From an uncultured Lachnospiraceae bacterium (GTDB taxonomy: Bacteria; Bacillota; Clostridia; Lachnospirales; Lachnospiraceae), in the NCBI GenBank assembly GCA_944376125.1, contig CALWBQ010000008.1, forward strand, positions 62,001-126,000: a stretch of 64,000 nt of DNA. The letters are read 5' to 3'. Of this stretch, positions 41,425 through 50,498 are shown in pieces (positions within the stretch are counted from its first letter, which is position 1; every line of letters starts with the position of its first letter). The notes under the pieces are model-generated. The model saw nothing but the letters and a program-made list of their open reading frames with translations, did not search any database and had not been told where the DNA came from. Made by a program: the position numbers and the translations under genes.

Positions 41425-42897
41425 TCATCTCTCTGCTCCCTTTTCTTCTGTACACTTTTTCTGCAGAACCTTTCTCAGGTACTCTGCCGTCTCTTCTTTT
41501 CCTTCTACCATATCGCTGTCCTTCAGGACTGACATAAAGTCGCCTATGGCGTGGTACAGTGTGCTTTCCCGAATCGTCATCATAGCGTACTCTCCGCTCT
41601 TTTTTCTCAGTACGCAGTTTAGCAGCCCCGGTGTGGCAACGATATAAAAATCCCGATCCATTTTAATTTTGTGTTCCTTCAGGAGGTAAATCTCCATCCG
41701 GTCCTCCTCGATCTCCTTCAGAACTTTCCTCAGGCACTGCAGACGGTCTTCCATCGGCAGGGGATCACAGTAAATGCTGAAGGGATCTACAATGTGGCCA
41801 TTTTCCAGAAAATCCCGAATCCCCTCCCTTGTGAAAAAAGAATATATCTTAATGTGGTGAACCATCGAAGACAGCTTTGCATTGTCCCCCTTTAGAAATG
41901 TTTCCAGCTCTTTCCGGTTGGGAATATCCTTTTTCAGGATCTTCAGCCACATCCCGCTGTCGCAGAGATGGCCGAAATAGACACAGGGACACAGAATATA
42001 CGCTGCTGAAGCCTCCTGGAAGTCCGGATTATTCATCCCCTCATCCGCAATCTCCTTGACGCGCTCCACATCCGCCCCATTGGCCAGAAGCGGCCTGGCA
42101 TTCTTTTTGCACAGTTCAAAGGTCTCCCTCAGCAGGGCCAGGAAAGAGTCTCCCCTGAACAGCAGCCCTCTGGAGCCATCTGCGGAAAAGAGCAGCGCCT
42201 CGCGGCTGCCGAGAATCATACAGGGAAACAGGCTCATCATGCCGTAATGCGCCTGGACTGAATCATAAAAATAATAGGGGATATAGGAAAAATTAGCTTT
42301 CAGAAGCGGAGCTACGCCACAGAGCATCTGAATATTATAGCAGTCATTATTTTCCTGGACATTTTCCAGACACAGAATGTGCTCCGCAGTAAAATCTTTA
42401 TTCTCACCATACATACACAGAAGAGAAAAGAGAAATGTGTAAGTCCCCTGACAGATAATGCGGATCTTTCCCTTTTCATTTGCCTCGTTCATAATAATTT
42501 TGCTCATGGCCCGGTCCAGATTCTCCCTGCCTGTAACAGAGATACAGTCTGCCTCCTCTTCTATGTCAGGCAGCACTGCCTGGTAATTCACAGGAAAGGG
42601 ATCCTGTTCCTGGATATCCAGCTTTTCAATGAATTCCTTCACATACTGTCTGCGGAAATAGGTTTCCTCCCCCATATGCATGATCCGGTATTTTTCCAAA
42701 AGCTGCTCCTGTACATCCGGCGAAAGTTTCAGATATTCTCCAATCTGTTTCACCACTGACTCCGAAGCAGGCAGACGCTTACCATTGATGATCTGATAAA
42801 GGGAGGAATGATCAATCTGACACTTTTTAGCCATATCATAAACTACCGCTTTTTTCTGTTTAACCAGCTTTTTTAACTCTTCTGAAAAAATCGACAT
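41425..42897 (-). CDS. Large HTH regulator with uncharacterised C-terminal region
   Basis: A 490-residue protein. Residues 1-65 form a Cro/XRE-like helix-turn-helix (KCQIDHSSLYQIINGKRLP). The remaining 420 residues have no recognised domain; they are rich in aromatics and Cys (CPCVYFGHLCDSGMW near 320) and contain hydrophobic blocks that look like a folded soluble domain rather than membrane helices. Most XRE regulators are short or end in a TPR or cupin, so the length is unusual. It heads a leftward unit with a membrane protein, a lipoprotein and a secreted protein, and probably regulates them in response to a signal bound by the C-terminus. Confidence 0.7.
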   Translation of the reverse strand: MSIFSEELKKLVKQKKAVVYDMAKKCQIDHSSLYQIINGKRLPASESVVKQIGEYLKLSPDVQEQLLEKYRIMHMGEETYFRRQYVKEFIEKLDIQEQDPFPVNYQAVLPDIEEEADCISVTGRENLDRAMSKIIMNEANEKGKIRIICQGTYTFLFSLLCMYGENKDFTAEHILCLENVQENNDCYNIQMLCGVAPLLKANFSYIPYYFYDSVQAHYGMMSLFPCMILGSREALLFSADGSRGLLFRGDSFLALLRETFELCKKNARPLLANGADVERVKEIADEGMNNPDFQEASAAYILCPCVYFGHLCDSGMWLKILKKDIPNRKELETFLKGDNAKLSSMVHHIKIYSFFTREGIRDFLENGHIVDPFSIYCDPLPMEDRLQCLRKVLKEIEEDRMEIYLLKEHKIKMDRDFYIVATPGLLNCVLRKKSGEYAMMTIRESTLYHAIGDFMSVLKDSDMVEGKEETAEYLRKVLQKKCTEEKGAER

Positions 42898-42941
42898 TTT
42901 CTCTCTCCTCCTATTGAATTTATTCTATAATAAAACAGAAT

Positions 42942-42970
42942 GCCCCACAAGCCACGGCAGCTTGTAGGGC
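42942..42970 (-). terminator. Terminator after the P-type ATPase
   Basis: Leftward GCCCTACAAGC pairs with GCTTGTGGGGC (one G-U or mismatch) around a 7-base loop and is followed by ATTCTGTTTT. It lies between the ATPase stop and the HTH gene start, whose promoter must overlap it. Confidence 0.72.
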
Positions 42971-43024
42971 AAAAACTAATTTTATTTTGCCACAATTTAC
43001 AGAGCACTATTTTTCCTTTTCTGT

Positions 43025-45640
43025 CTATCGAAAACTCTCCCTCGCCAGCTTCCACGCCTGAATAATCAGCGTGGGAACCGCGGCGCAGATTCCCACTGCC
43101 GCCACCTGCATTGCTGAAAGATCCGACGCCGCAAACAGCCGCTGCAGCCACGGCACAAACAGCACGGCCGCCAGCAGGACAACGCCGGCTTCAAAGGCCA
43201 TGATGCTGTACAGATTGCTGAACAGGCCCAGATGAAGAATTGAGTGGTGACTGCGGCAGTTGAACCCGTGAAAGAGCCTGGCGAGGGTCAGCGTTGTAAA
43301 TGCCATTGTGCTGGCCACAGCGGGATTCCCGGCCGCCCGGCCATACAGTCCTGACAGGCCGATATAGTAGGCGGCCATGGTTCCCAGGGCAATAAGTCCC
43401 CCTTGGATCAGGATATCCTTCATAAATGTTTTTGTCAGGATTCCTTTGGATGGATCCCTGGGTTTCTGCCTCAGCAGCCCCTCCTCTGCCGGCTCCATGC
43501 CGATAGCCAGGGCGGGAAGCGAGTCTGTCACCAGATTGATAAACAGCAGATGAACCGGGGCAAAGGGCATTGGGAGGGCTAAAAGGGAGGTATAGAGGAC
43601 GCAGAAGATCCCTGCCATATTGCCGGAGAGCAGAAAATCTATGGCATTCTGGATGTTCCGGTATACGTTCCGCCCGTTTTCTACCGCCGCAATGATGGTG
43701 GCAAAGTTATCATCCGCCAGGATCATGGAAGCGGCGTCCCTGGACACTTCCGTTCCGCCTCTCCCCATGGCCACGCCGATATCCGCCTTCTTCAAGGCTG
43801 GAGCGTCATTGACGCCGTCCCCGGTCATGGCTACTATCTTCCCTCTCCTCTGCCACGCCTCCACGATGCGGATCTTGTGCTCCGGCGAAACTCTGGCATA
43901 GACGGCAATCTCCGGCAGTCTCCGCTCCAGCTCTTCCTCACTCACGCTGTCCAGCTCTCTCCCGGTCATCACTGCTTCCCAGGGCTGAATCAGATGAATC
44001 TTTTCCGCGATCGACAAGGCTGTCACCGGGTGATCCCCCGTGATCATAACGGGTTTTATCCCTGCTTCCCGGGCTTTTTTGACAGCGGATGCAGACTCCG
44101 GCCTGGGCGGATCCATAAATGCCGCCATCCCGATAAAAACAGCATCTGACTTTCTCTTGTTTTCTTCCTGACATGCGAAAGCCAACACCCGGAATCCCTC
44201 CCGGGCCCACCTCTCATTTTGACCCAAGATTCTTTTTTTCTTCAGTGTCGTCAGCTCACAGACCCCCAGTTCATCAGAGACCCATCTGCATCTGTCCAGC
44301 AAGACATCCACCGCCCCTTTAGCAATCCAGAACCGTTCCCCCTTCTGATTTTCGCACTCAACGCTCATCTGCTTTGCCGCGGATTGGAAGGGCTGCTCCC
44401 GAATCCGCCTCCACTGGCTGCGGATTTTCTTTATGTCTGTTCCCGTATCGAAAACCATTCTAAGCAGAGCCGTCTCCACTGGATCCCCAGCTCTGTCTTC
44501 CCAGGACTCTGCATTGTTGGCCAGGACAGCAGCCTCTGCCAGGGAAATCACACCGCTGCGCTTGTGAAATGTATACTTCTCCGCCTTCTCCTCCAGCTTC
44601 CAAAGTTTTTCCCCTTCACACACCGCCTGGACTGTCATTTTATTTTGAGTCAGTGTGCCAGTCTTATCTGTACATATAACTGACACGCATCCCAGGCTTT
44701 CTACCGCCTTCAGATCTTTGATGATCGCATTCTGTTTTGCCATCCTCTGAGTTCCCATTGCCTGGACAATCGTTACGATCGTTCCCAACGCCTCTGGGAT
44801 AGCCGCCACCGCCAGGGCAACAGCAAACATCAGCGCATCCAGAATCCCGCTGCCGCGGTAAAGGCTTAAAAAAAATACTGCCGCTGAAATTGCCATAATA
44901 GCGGCGGCCAGTCTTCCGCTGAAACGGTCCAGGCTGACCTGAAGAGGAGTTTTCTGCTCTCTGGTGCTGTTCATTAACTCTGCAATTCTGCCTATCTCTG
45001 TGTCCATCCCCGTGGCTGTCACCACAGCAATCCCTCGTCCCCCCGTCACCAGTCCACCGGAAAAAACCATATTCGTTCTGTCTGCCAACGGCGCTTCTTT
45101 TGTTATTCGCCCTCTGCTTTTCTCTACGCTGTCAGCTTCCCCGGTCAGAGAGCTCTCATTTATCTTCAAACTGGAGACTTCCAGAAGTCTTCCATCTGCG
45201 GCTGCCAGGTCGCCGCTTTCTAAAGCCAGCAGATCCCCCGGCACGACTTGAGATGCCGGTATTCGTTTCTTCTCTCCATTTCTTATAACGGAAGCAGCAG
45301 GTGCAGACAGAGCCTTCAGGCTTTCCAGAGACTTCTGCGCTTTCTGGTGCTGAACCGTTCCCAAAACAGCATTCAGCAGCAGTACGGCAAAAATCACGAT
45401 CGTGCTCTCACTGTTCCCTGAAACCATAGAGATCAAGGCTGCACCGATCAGAATCTGCACCAAAAGATCCTGAAACTGCTCCAAAAATACCCGGTACCAC
45501 CGTTTTTTCCCAGTCTCTCTCAGCACGTTTCTTCCATACTGGCTGATTCGCCGGGCGGCCTCTTCCTCCGTCAAACCTTTTCTGTCTGTATTCAGTCTGG
45601 ACAGCACTTCCTCTTCCGGTAAACGATACCAGTCCTCCAT
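43025..45640 (-). CDS. Cation-transporting P-type ATPase (calcium-type)
   Basis: An 871-residue P2-type ATPase. The actuator loop is SLTGEADSVEK (near residue 165), the phosphorylation site CTDKTGTLTQNK (near 320), and the hinge TGDGVNDAPALKKADIGVAMG (near 605). M4 has AAIPEALGTIV where calcium pumps usually have PEGLP, a common variant in bacterial calcium ATPases. N-terminal cation-ATPase and C-terminal helices are complete. Calcium export is the best guess; sodium/potassium-type is less likely. It diverges from luxS. Confidence 0.85.
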   Translation of the reverse strand: MEDWYRLPEEEVLSRLNTDRKGLTEEEAARRISQYGRNVLRETGKKRWYRVFLEQFQDLLVQILIGAALISMVSGNSESTIVIFAVLLLNAVLGTVQHQKAQKSLESLKALSAPAASVIRNGEKKRIPASQVVPGDLLALESGDLAAADGRLLEVSSLKINESSLTGEADSVEKSRGRITKEAPLADRTNMVFSGGLVTGGRGIAVVTATGMDTEIGRIAELMNSTREQKTPLQVSLDRFSGRLAAAIMAISAAVFFLSLYRGSGILDALMFAVALAVAAIPEALGTIVTIVQAMGTQRMAKQNAIIKDLKAVESLGCVSVICTDKTGTLTQNKMTVQAVCEGEKLWKLEEKAEKYTFHKRSGVISLAEAAVLANNAESWEDRAGDPVETALLRMVFDTGTDIKKIRSQWRRIREQPFQSAAKQMSVECENQKGERFWIAKGAVDVLLDRCRWVSDELGVCELTTLKKKRILGQNERWAREGFRVLAFACQEENKRKSDAVFIGMAAFMDPPRPESASAVKKAREAGIKPVMITGDHPVTALSIAEKIHLIQPWEAVMTGRELDSVSEEELERRLPEIAVYARVSPEHKIRIVEAWQRRGKIVAMTGDGVNDAPALKKADIGVAMGRGGTEVSRDAASMILADDNFATIIAAVENGRNVYRNIQNAIDFLLSGNMAGIFCVLYTSLLALPMPFAPVHLLFINLVTDSLPALAIGMEPAEEGLLRQKPRDPSKGILTKTFMKDILIQGGLIALGTMAAYYIGLSGLYGRAAGNPAVASTMAFTTLTLARLFHGFNCRSHHSILHLGLFSNLYSIMAFEAGVVLLAAVLFVPWLQRLFAASDLSAMQVAAVGICAAVPTLIIQAWKLARESFR

Positions 45641-45763
45641 ACCCGACGCTCCTTTCTTCCTAAAAATGTATGGGCAACCGGCCGTCTTTATGCTATGATA
45701 AGATCAGTGTACAGGCGGCGATCCGCTTTGTGCAGGTGCAAGGAACAGAAAGGAGCTTTATCA

Positions 45764-46243
45764 ATGGAAAAAATAGCCAGTTTTACTGTCAATCATCTGG
45801 CCCTGCTGCCAGGCGTATACGTTTCCCGAAAAGATCAGGTGGGCGCCGAGACGATTACCACCTTTGACATCCGCATGACCCGTCCAAACTTTGAGCCGGT
45901 GATGAACACAGCGGAGGTTCATACCATAGAGCATCTAGGCGCCACATTTCTCCGCAATCACCCTGTATTCGGAAATAAGATCATCTACTTCGGCCCCATG
46001 GGGTGTCGGACCGGATTCTACCTGGTGATGGCAGGCGATCTGAAATCAGAAGATATTCTGCCTCTCCTGAGAGAGCTGTTTATCTTTATGCGGGATTTTC
46101 GCGGCGAAGTGCCGGGAGCCGCGGCGAAGGACTGCGGCAACTATTTAGATATGAATCTGCCCATGGCAAATTACCTGGCAGAGCGCTTTTACCGGGAAGT
46201 TCTGGAAAATATCTCGCCGGACCGGCTGGTCTACCCGGAATAG
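45764..46243 (+). CDS. luxS: S-ribosylhomocysteine lyase
   Basis: A 159-residue metalloenzyme that splits S-ribosylhomocysteine into homocysteine and 4,5-dihydroxy-2,3-pentanedione, the precursor of autoinducer-2. The metal site HTIEH (near residue 54) and the Cys-containing GPMGCRTGFYL (near 82) and KDCGNY (near 125) are conserved. The ATG at 45764 has AAGGAG upstream. It recycles methionine-cycle waste and may also signal. It is monocistronic with a terminator after it. Confidence 0.95.
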   Translation: MEKIASFTVNHLALLPGVYVSRKDQVGAETITTFDIRMTRPNFEPVMNTAEVHTIEHLGATFLRNHPVFGNKIIYFGPMGCRTGFYLVMAGDLKSEDILPLLRELFIFMRDFRGEVPGAAAKDCGNYLDMNLPMANYLAERFYREVLENISPDRLVYPE

Positions 46244-46299
46244 GCGAACGAGAAACCTGCACAGGCGGCTTCCCGCATTTTCCTAATGAAATGAAAACA

Positions 46300-46336
46300 G
46301 GAGGGCAGCACGATCGGCTGTCCCTCCATATTTTTC
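46300..46336 (+). terminator. Terminator after luxS
   Basis: GGAGGGCAGC pairs with GCTGTCCCTCC (one bulge) and is followed by ATATTTTTCC, about 57 bases past the luxS stop and just before the convergent aroK gene. Confidence 0.82.
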
Positions 46337-46348
46337 CGGCGGGAAGAC

Positions 46349-46879
46349 TTACAGGCGCTCCCCACTCTTCTTGAATTGTTCCTCAATCATTGCCCGCAGG
46401 GCATCCACCGTCTCGCCAGGCGTCTGCCCCGTCTCATCTACAGTAATGTCTGCGTATTTCTCATAATAGGGAACTCTTTCATCATACAGATCTCTCAGCG
46501 TCATTCCATCCCGGAGCGCTACGCCCCGGTCTACAACATTGCCGATGCGGCGTTCTACTTCCTCAAAGCCCAGTTTCAGATAGACGATCTGACTGATCTC
46601 CTTGTAATGTTCCATTGCTTCTTTCCCGTAGATCACGCTGCCGCCGGGGGCAATCACGGAACGGCTGACATCGACTCCGGCATTGATCCGGTTTTCCACT
46701 TCCAGGAAACCGTCCAGGCCTTCCTCCGCAATAATCTCCTTCAGCAGCCGTCCTTCTTTCTCCTGGATCACAATATCCACATCCACAAAAGAATATCCCA
46801 AACGCTTTGCCAGCAGAACGCCGATGGTGCTTTTTCCTGATGAGGGCATTCCGATCAGGGTAATGTTCGTCTTCTCCAT
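46349..46879 (-). CDS. aroK: Shikimate kinase
   Basis: A 176-residue kinase of the chorismate pathway, phosphorylating shikimate at O3. Walker A is GMPSSGKST (near residue 10), the shikimate-binding DxD-type region is FVDVDIVIQ (near 31), APGGSVIYG (near 77) is the GGG-type loop, and RDLYDERVPYYEKYAD (near 130) is the lid. It follows the flavin reductase by 7 bases and is last in a three-gene leftward transcript. Together with the trp operon nearby it feeds tryptophan synthesis. Confidence 0.88.
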   Translation of the reverse strand: MEKTNITLIGMPSSGKSTIGVLLAKRLGYSFVDVDIVIQEKEGRLLKEIIAEEGLDGFLEVENRINAGVDVSRSVIAPGGSVIYGKEAMEHYKEISQIVYLKLGFEEVERRIGNVVDRGVALRDGMTLRDLYDERVPYYEKYADITVDETGQTPGETVDALRAMIEEQFKKSGERL

Positions 46880-46886
46880 AGCTGTT

Positions 46887-47486
46887 CTACTTTCTCCTCC
46901 TCACTGCCGGCTTCTTTCCCGCAGATTTCTTTCTGACAGAAAATCCAAATGTGCCGATCCTCTTTCCCAGCTCCAGGTATTCACCGTGTGCATAGGCCAT
47001 AAGGCCGGAAGCCGTCAGGTCAAATCTTCCGTTTTTGTCCATATACGCCTCATCTACATGGACGGCCAGAACTTTTCCTATAAACATTGTATGGCTTCCC
47101 AGATCAATCTGGCCAGTGATCTGGCACTCAATATTTACCGGGCACTCACGGATAAGGGGCGCCTTCACAAAGTCTGCCGGCTCAGGCGTCAGCCCTGCCG
47201 CTTTCCATTTATCTTCATTTCTTCCAGAGCGAACGCCGCAGTAGTCGGTTGCCCTTGCCAGCTTTTTGGTCGTCAGATTGATCACAAAACACCCTGTCTC
47301 CTCCACCATATGGTAAGAAAAACGCTCTGGGCGAATCGATACGTATGCCATAGGCGGATCTGAACAGATATTGCCTGTCCAAGCCGCTGTAATGATGTTC
47401 GTATTTCCTTCTGCATCCGCCACGCTCACCATGGCCGCAGGAGCCGGATATACCATAGTCCCCGGTTTCCATACCTGTTTTGCCAT
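46887..47486 (-). CDS. Flavin reductase-like (flavoredoxin-type) protein
   Basis: A 199-residue FMN-binding flavin-reductase-fold protein. The family signature includes NIITAAWTGNICSDPPMAYVSI (near residue 28, split), the NLTTKKLARATDYCG region (near 68) and SHTMFIGKVLAVHVDE (near 130). It probably transfers electrons from reduced flavin in the cytoplasm; the partner is unknown. The C-terminus ends in a basic stretch KKSAGKKPAVRRRK. It follows the CBS pyrophosphatase by 30 bases and precedes aroK. Confidence 0.8.
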   Translation of the reverse strand: MAKQVWKPGTMVYPAPAAMVSVADAEGNTNIITAAWTGNICSDPPMAYVSIRPERFSYHMVEETGCFVINLTTKKLARATDYCGVRSGRNEDKWKAAGLTPEPADFVKAPLIRECPVNIECQITGQIDLGSHTMFIGKVLAVHVDEAYMDKNGRFDLTASGLMAYAHGEYLELGKRIGTFGFSVRKKSAGKKPAVRRRK

Positions 47487-47516
47487 TTCTTGTTTCCTCT
47501 TTCTAATGTTCTTTCC

Positions 47517-49181
47517 CTATTCCTGTTCTGCCAGAACGAGAGCTGGCACAAGCTGCTTCTTTCTGGAAACCACCCCTTCCAGAGTGACATAATTCTGCTT
47601 TCCATTTTCTAAATTTTCTAAATGAAAAGCTCTGGCTACTAGCTGGCCTGCTCCCTGGCCTTCATAAATTAAATCTGTAGATTCTGTTATGATATTCGTC
47701 AGCATGAAGAACATCATATCTGTATTTTTGTCCTGCCTTGCCTGTTTGATGTATTCTTCCATGCGGTCCCGCAGCTCTGCCAGTTCTTCCTCATTGAGAG
47801 AGCTGACCTGCCCGACGCCGAAGACCTTCTTGCCTGCCGTAAAGATTTTAAAATCTTGATAAAAGATTTCAACATCGCTCTTTCCTTTTAAGTTGCTGGC
47901 GGCCGCAAACATATTTCCAGCATACTTTTCAATCTCAATTCCGGCTATATCCGCCAGCTTCATAGCCGCAGACCGATCCACTGCCGTGCAGGTCGGAGAA
48001 CGGAACAAAAGAGTGTCGGAAATAATCGCACTGCACAAAAGTCCCGCAATAGTCGGTTCGATCTCAATTCCTGCCTCCTGATACATCTGATAGACAATCG
48101 TAGCTGTACAGCCCAATGGCTGGTTGCGGAAAAATACCGGCGAAATCGTCTCCACAGTCCCCAGCCTGTGATGATCGATAATTTCTCTGATGTCAGCAGA
48201 GCTAATCCCCTCCACCGCCTGGCTTCTCTCATTATGATCTACCAAAATTACCTGTTTGCCCCTGGCACCCAAAAGATTTCTGCGGGAGATCATCCCTTTA
48301 TAGAGGCCATTTTTATCTAAAATCGGGAAATCCCTATGACGCTTGCTGGCCATCACATCCCGAATCTCGTCAATATAGTCGTCTTCCTCAAACGTGATCA
48401 GTTTCTCTGTCTTCATAAAGTAGCTGACCGGCATACTCTGGTTAATCAGGCGGGCGGTAGTGTAGGTATCGTAAGCCGTTGTGATAACCGTGCATCCGTG
48501 CTGTTCCGCCAGTTTCCGGATCGTCAGAGAGGCCCCTGCCCCCTCACAGACAATAATGCAGTCTGCCTCCATCTCAATGGCGCAGAGCTGAGATTCGTAT
48601 CGGTTTCCAAGAATCACCAGATCATGGGGTTCAATATAAAATTCCATCATATCTGGATTTGCTGCCGCAACCAGCACTTTTCCCTGGTTAAAGTATGCCT
48701 CGGGATCCCCCACTACCAGATCTCCCTCCAGAGTATCCAGAATGTTGGAGTACTGGGTATTGGCCTTTGACAGAATACTGCTGTCATAGATGTTCATGTA
48801 GGATTTCGTAATATCTCCCACAGTAATCAAGCCCTCCAGGGCGCCGTTTTCCGTTACAATCGGCAGCGTGACCACGTTACCCGCCTGCATAAGGTTCCAT
48901 GCCTTTTTCAGAGAAATATTCCGGTCCACACCTGCGATAGTTCGGATTTCGATATCTTTTACCTGAGTCCGTACATCCGTGATCAATGTTGGCTCTTCCG
49001 CCTTAAAATAGTCCAGCACGTACCTGGTCTCTGCGTTGATATTGCCTGCCCGTGCCGGCTTATGGTAGGTTCCTGTCGCCTTTGTCTTCAAATTTGCGTA
49101 GCAGATTGCGGAACAGATGGAATCCGTGTCCGGATTTCGATGTCCGATCACAATCGGCACCCTCTGGTTGAGTTCTGCCAT
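47517..49181 (-). CDS. CBS/DRTGG-containing manganese-dependent inorganic pyrophosphatase
   Basis: A 554-residue family II pyrophosphatase with an inserted regulatory module. The catalytic DHH parts are GHRNPDTDSICSA (near residue 13), the DHH motif in IIDHHRLGTVET (near 340) and SDTLLFRSPT (near 395). Between them lie two CBS domains (about 65-125 and 245-300) flanking a DRTGG domain, which bind adenine nucleotides and tune activity in this family. The ATG at 49181 follows AAGGAGGAG. It hydrolyses pyrophosphate from biosynthesis, and leads the transcript with flavin reductase and aroK. Confidence 0.9.
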   Translation of the reverse strand: MAELNQRVPIVIGHRNPDTDSICSAICYANLKTKATGTYHKPARAGNINAETRYVLDYFKAEEPTLITDVRTQVKDIEIRTIAGVDRNISLKKAWNLMQAGNVVTLPIVTENGALEGLITVGDITKSYMNIYDSSILSKANTQYSNILDTLEGDLVVGDPEAYFNQGKVLVAAANPDMMEFYIEPHDLVILGNRYESQLCAIEMEADCIIVCEGAGASLTIRKLAEQHGCTVITTAYDTYTTARLINQSMPVSYFMKTEKLITFEEDDYIDEIRDVMASKRHRDFPILDKNGLYKGMISRRNLLGARGKQVILVDHNERSQAVEGISSADIREIIDHHRLGTVETISPVFFRNQPLGCTATIVYQMYQEAGIEIEPTIAGLLCSAIISDTLLFRSPTCTAVDRSAAMKLADIAGIEIEKYAGNMFAAASNLKGKSDVEIFYQDFKIFTAGKKVFGVGQVSSLNEEELAELRDRMEEYIKQARQDKNTDMMFFMLTNIITESTDLIYEGQGAGQLVARAFHLENLENGKQNYVTLEGVVSRKKQLVPALVLAEQE

Positions 49182-49259
49182 CCTATTTCTCCTCCTTTCA
49201 CAGTTCCCCAAGTGTAACAATCTATTTACATAGTGTTCACAGTCTGTTCATATTTTACT

Positions 49260-49287
49260 TTTATACTAAATGCATATAAATCAATAA
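49260..49287 (-). promoter_or_regulatory. Possible promoter of the pyrophosphatase operon
   Basis: Leftward TTATTG (49282-49287) and TATAAA (49260-49265) at 16 bases, about 80 bases before the start. Both boxes deviate from consensus in an A/T-rich stretch. Confidence 0.4.
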
Positions 49288-49335
49288 GATATTTATCATT
49301 TTATCGTTATTTTGCACATAGATTTTTCATAATTG

Positions 49336-49358
49336 CCCCGGTTGTTTACTCGCCGGGG
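49336..49358 (-). terminator. Hairpin after the nucleotidyltransferase
   Basis: Leftward CCCCGG pairs with CCGGGG around an 11-base loop, 20 bases past the stop. The following sequence (CAATTATG) has no T tract, so termination is uncertain. Confidence 0.4.
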
Positions 49359-49378
49359 TCTCCTCATGTTCAGGCACT

Positions 49379-50299
49379 TCAGGAAAACAATTTTTCCTTA
49401 TAAACTCCCTCTTCCACCAATTTCCGAATAGCATCCACCACAGCCTGCCGGTCTTCCTTGTAAGTTACACCAAACCACTTATCCGGTGTGTTCAAAATTT
49501 TCACCGTTGCCTCCCCGGATTTTACCAGTTTATCAATGATCTGAGGCAGCAAATACTCTTTCTTCAAATCCCCATCAGGTATTGAATCCAGGAATTGCGG
49601 GAATCCCTTTTCCAGCTCATCTACAAAAGCTGCCGGCAGTCCCCACATATTCATCGATACCGGACGTTTGGGATCTAAAGCAACTTTTTTCCCGCTTTCA
49701 TCCTTTCCGTACAGACCTTCTTCGGTCATCTGGATATCGTAGGTCTCATTTACTTCCTTCAACGTGCCGTCATTGTTAGCAGTGCAGACTCCCCGGGTCA
49801 CCGCTCCGTTCTCGCTGAGAGTATTTGCCAAAACGAATCCGCTCATACACATATCGTAAGGTTTTCCTTCTGCTCTCATCTCTTCCGTCATATACCGGTA
49901 CATCTGCCGGAAACATTCTTTTCCATAATAGTCATCTGCATTGATCACGGCAAACGGTCCGTCCACCAGTCCTTTGATGCTGAGAACTGCCTGGCCTGTC
50001 CCCCAGGGCTTGGTCCTCCCCGCCGGGACAGAATACCCTTCAGGCAGATCATTCAGCTCCTGGTAGGCGTAAGCCACCTCTGTCAGCTTTTCAATCCGGT
50101 TTCCAATGATTTCTTTAAAATCCGCTTCCAGATCCCGCCGAATGATAAAAATAATCCTGTCAAAGCCCGCTTCCAGAGCATCATGGATCGAGTAATCCAT
50201 AATAATCTCTCCCCCAGGGCCTACCGGCGCCAGCTGCTTGATCCCGCCGCCAAAGCGGCTTCCGATCCCCGCCGCCATGATCACCAGCGTTGTCTTCAT
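49379..50299 (-). CDS. Sugar-phosphate nucleotidyltransferase-like protein
   Basis: A 306-residue nucleotidyltransferase-fold protein. MAAGIGSRFGGGIKQLAPVG (near residue 7) is the nucleotide-binding signature and INADDYYGKECF (near 117) provides the metal-binding aspartates. The family makes NDP-sugars, but the pattern differs from the RfbA and GalU types, so the sugar is not assigned. The ATG at 50299 has AAGGAGG upstream, at normal spacing. Its 5' region is the triple repeat at 50338-50469. Confidence 0.75.
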   Translation of the reverse strand: MKTTLVIMAAGIGSRFGGGIKQLAPVGPGGEIIMDYSIHDALEAGFDRIIFIIRRDLEADFKEIIGNRIEKLTEVAYAYQELNDLPEGYSVPAGRTKPWGTGQAVLSIKGLVDGPFAVINADDYYGKECFRQMYRYMTEEMRAEGKPYDMCMSGFVLANTLSENGAVTRGVCTANNDGTLKEVNETYDIQMTEEGLYGKDESGKKVALDPKRPVSMNMWGLPAAFVDELEKGFPQFLDSIPDGDLKKEYLLPQIIDKLVKSGEATVKILNTPDKWFGVTYKEDRQAVVDAIRKLVEEGVYKEKLFS

Positions 50300-50337
50300 A
50301 GATTTGTCCTCCTTGAACATCCGTTGTAGTACCTCCC

Positions 50338-50469
50338 AAGCTCGAGAAATACCTCGCTAAGTGCTCATAGTACACCGTGGCCACTAGGCTCGTGAAACAC
50401 CTCCCCAAGGGGCCAGGTATGACTCGCACTAAGCTCGAGAGATACCTCGCTAAGTGCTCATAGTATACC
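50338..50469 (-). repeat. Triple 45-48 bp tandem repeat upstream of the nucleotidyltransferase
   Basis: Units start at 50338, 50386 and 50431. The outer two match at 37 of 39 positions (plus strand AAGCTCGAG, then TACCTCGCTAAGTGCTCATAG). The middle one is clearly related over its first 24 bases. The periods, 48 and 45, keep one reading frame, in which the leftward translation repeats YYEHLARY-SSL-type words. Each unit has an internal imperfect dyad. The leftward first unit begins with a TGGTATACT extended -10 box (TATACT at 50462-50467), and may carry the promoter of the nucleotidyltransferase. Confidence 0.8.
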
Positions 50470-50498
50470 ATACTTCGGGGGAATTGACCAGATTTAAC

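Noticed and set aside
38822-42897. Anti-phage or toxin-antitoxin system
   Set aside because: The HTH, lipoprotein and secreted proteins contain no nuclease, toxin or known defence domains visible in the sequence.
50338-50469. CRISPR-like repeat array
   Set aside because: Units are contiguous without uniform unique spacers, one is diverged, and no cas genes are present.
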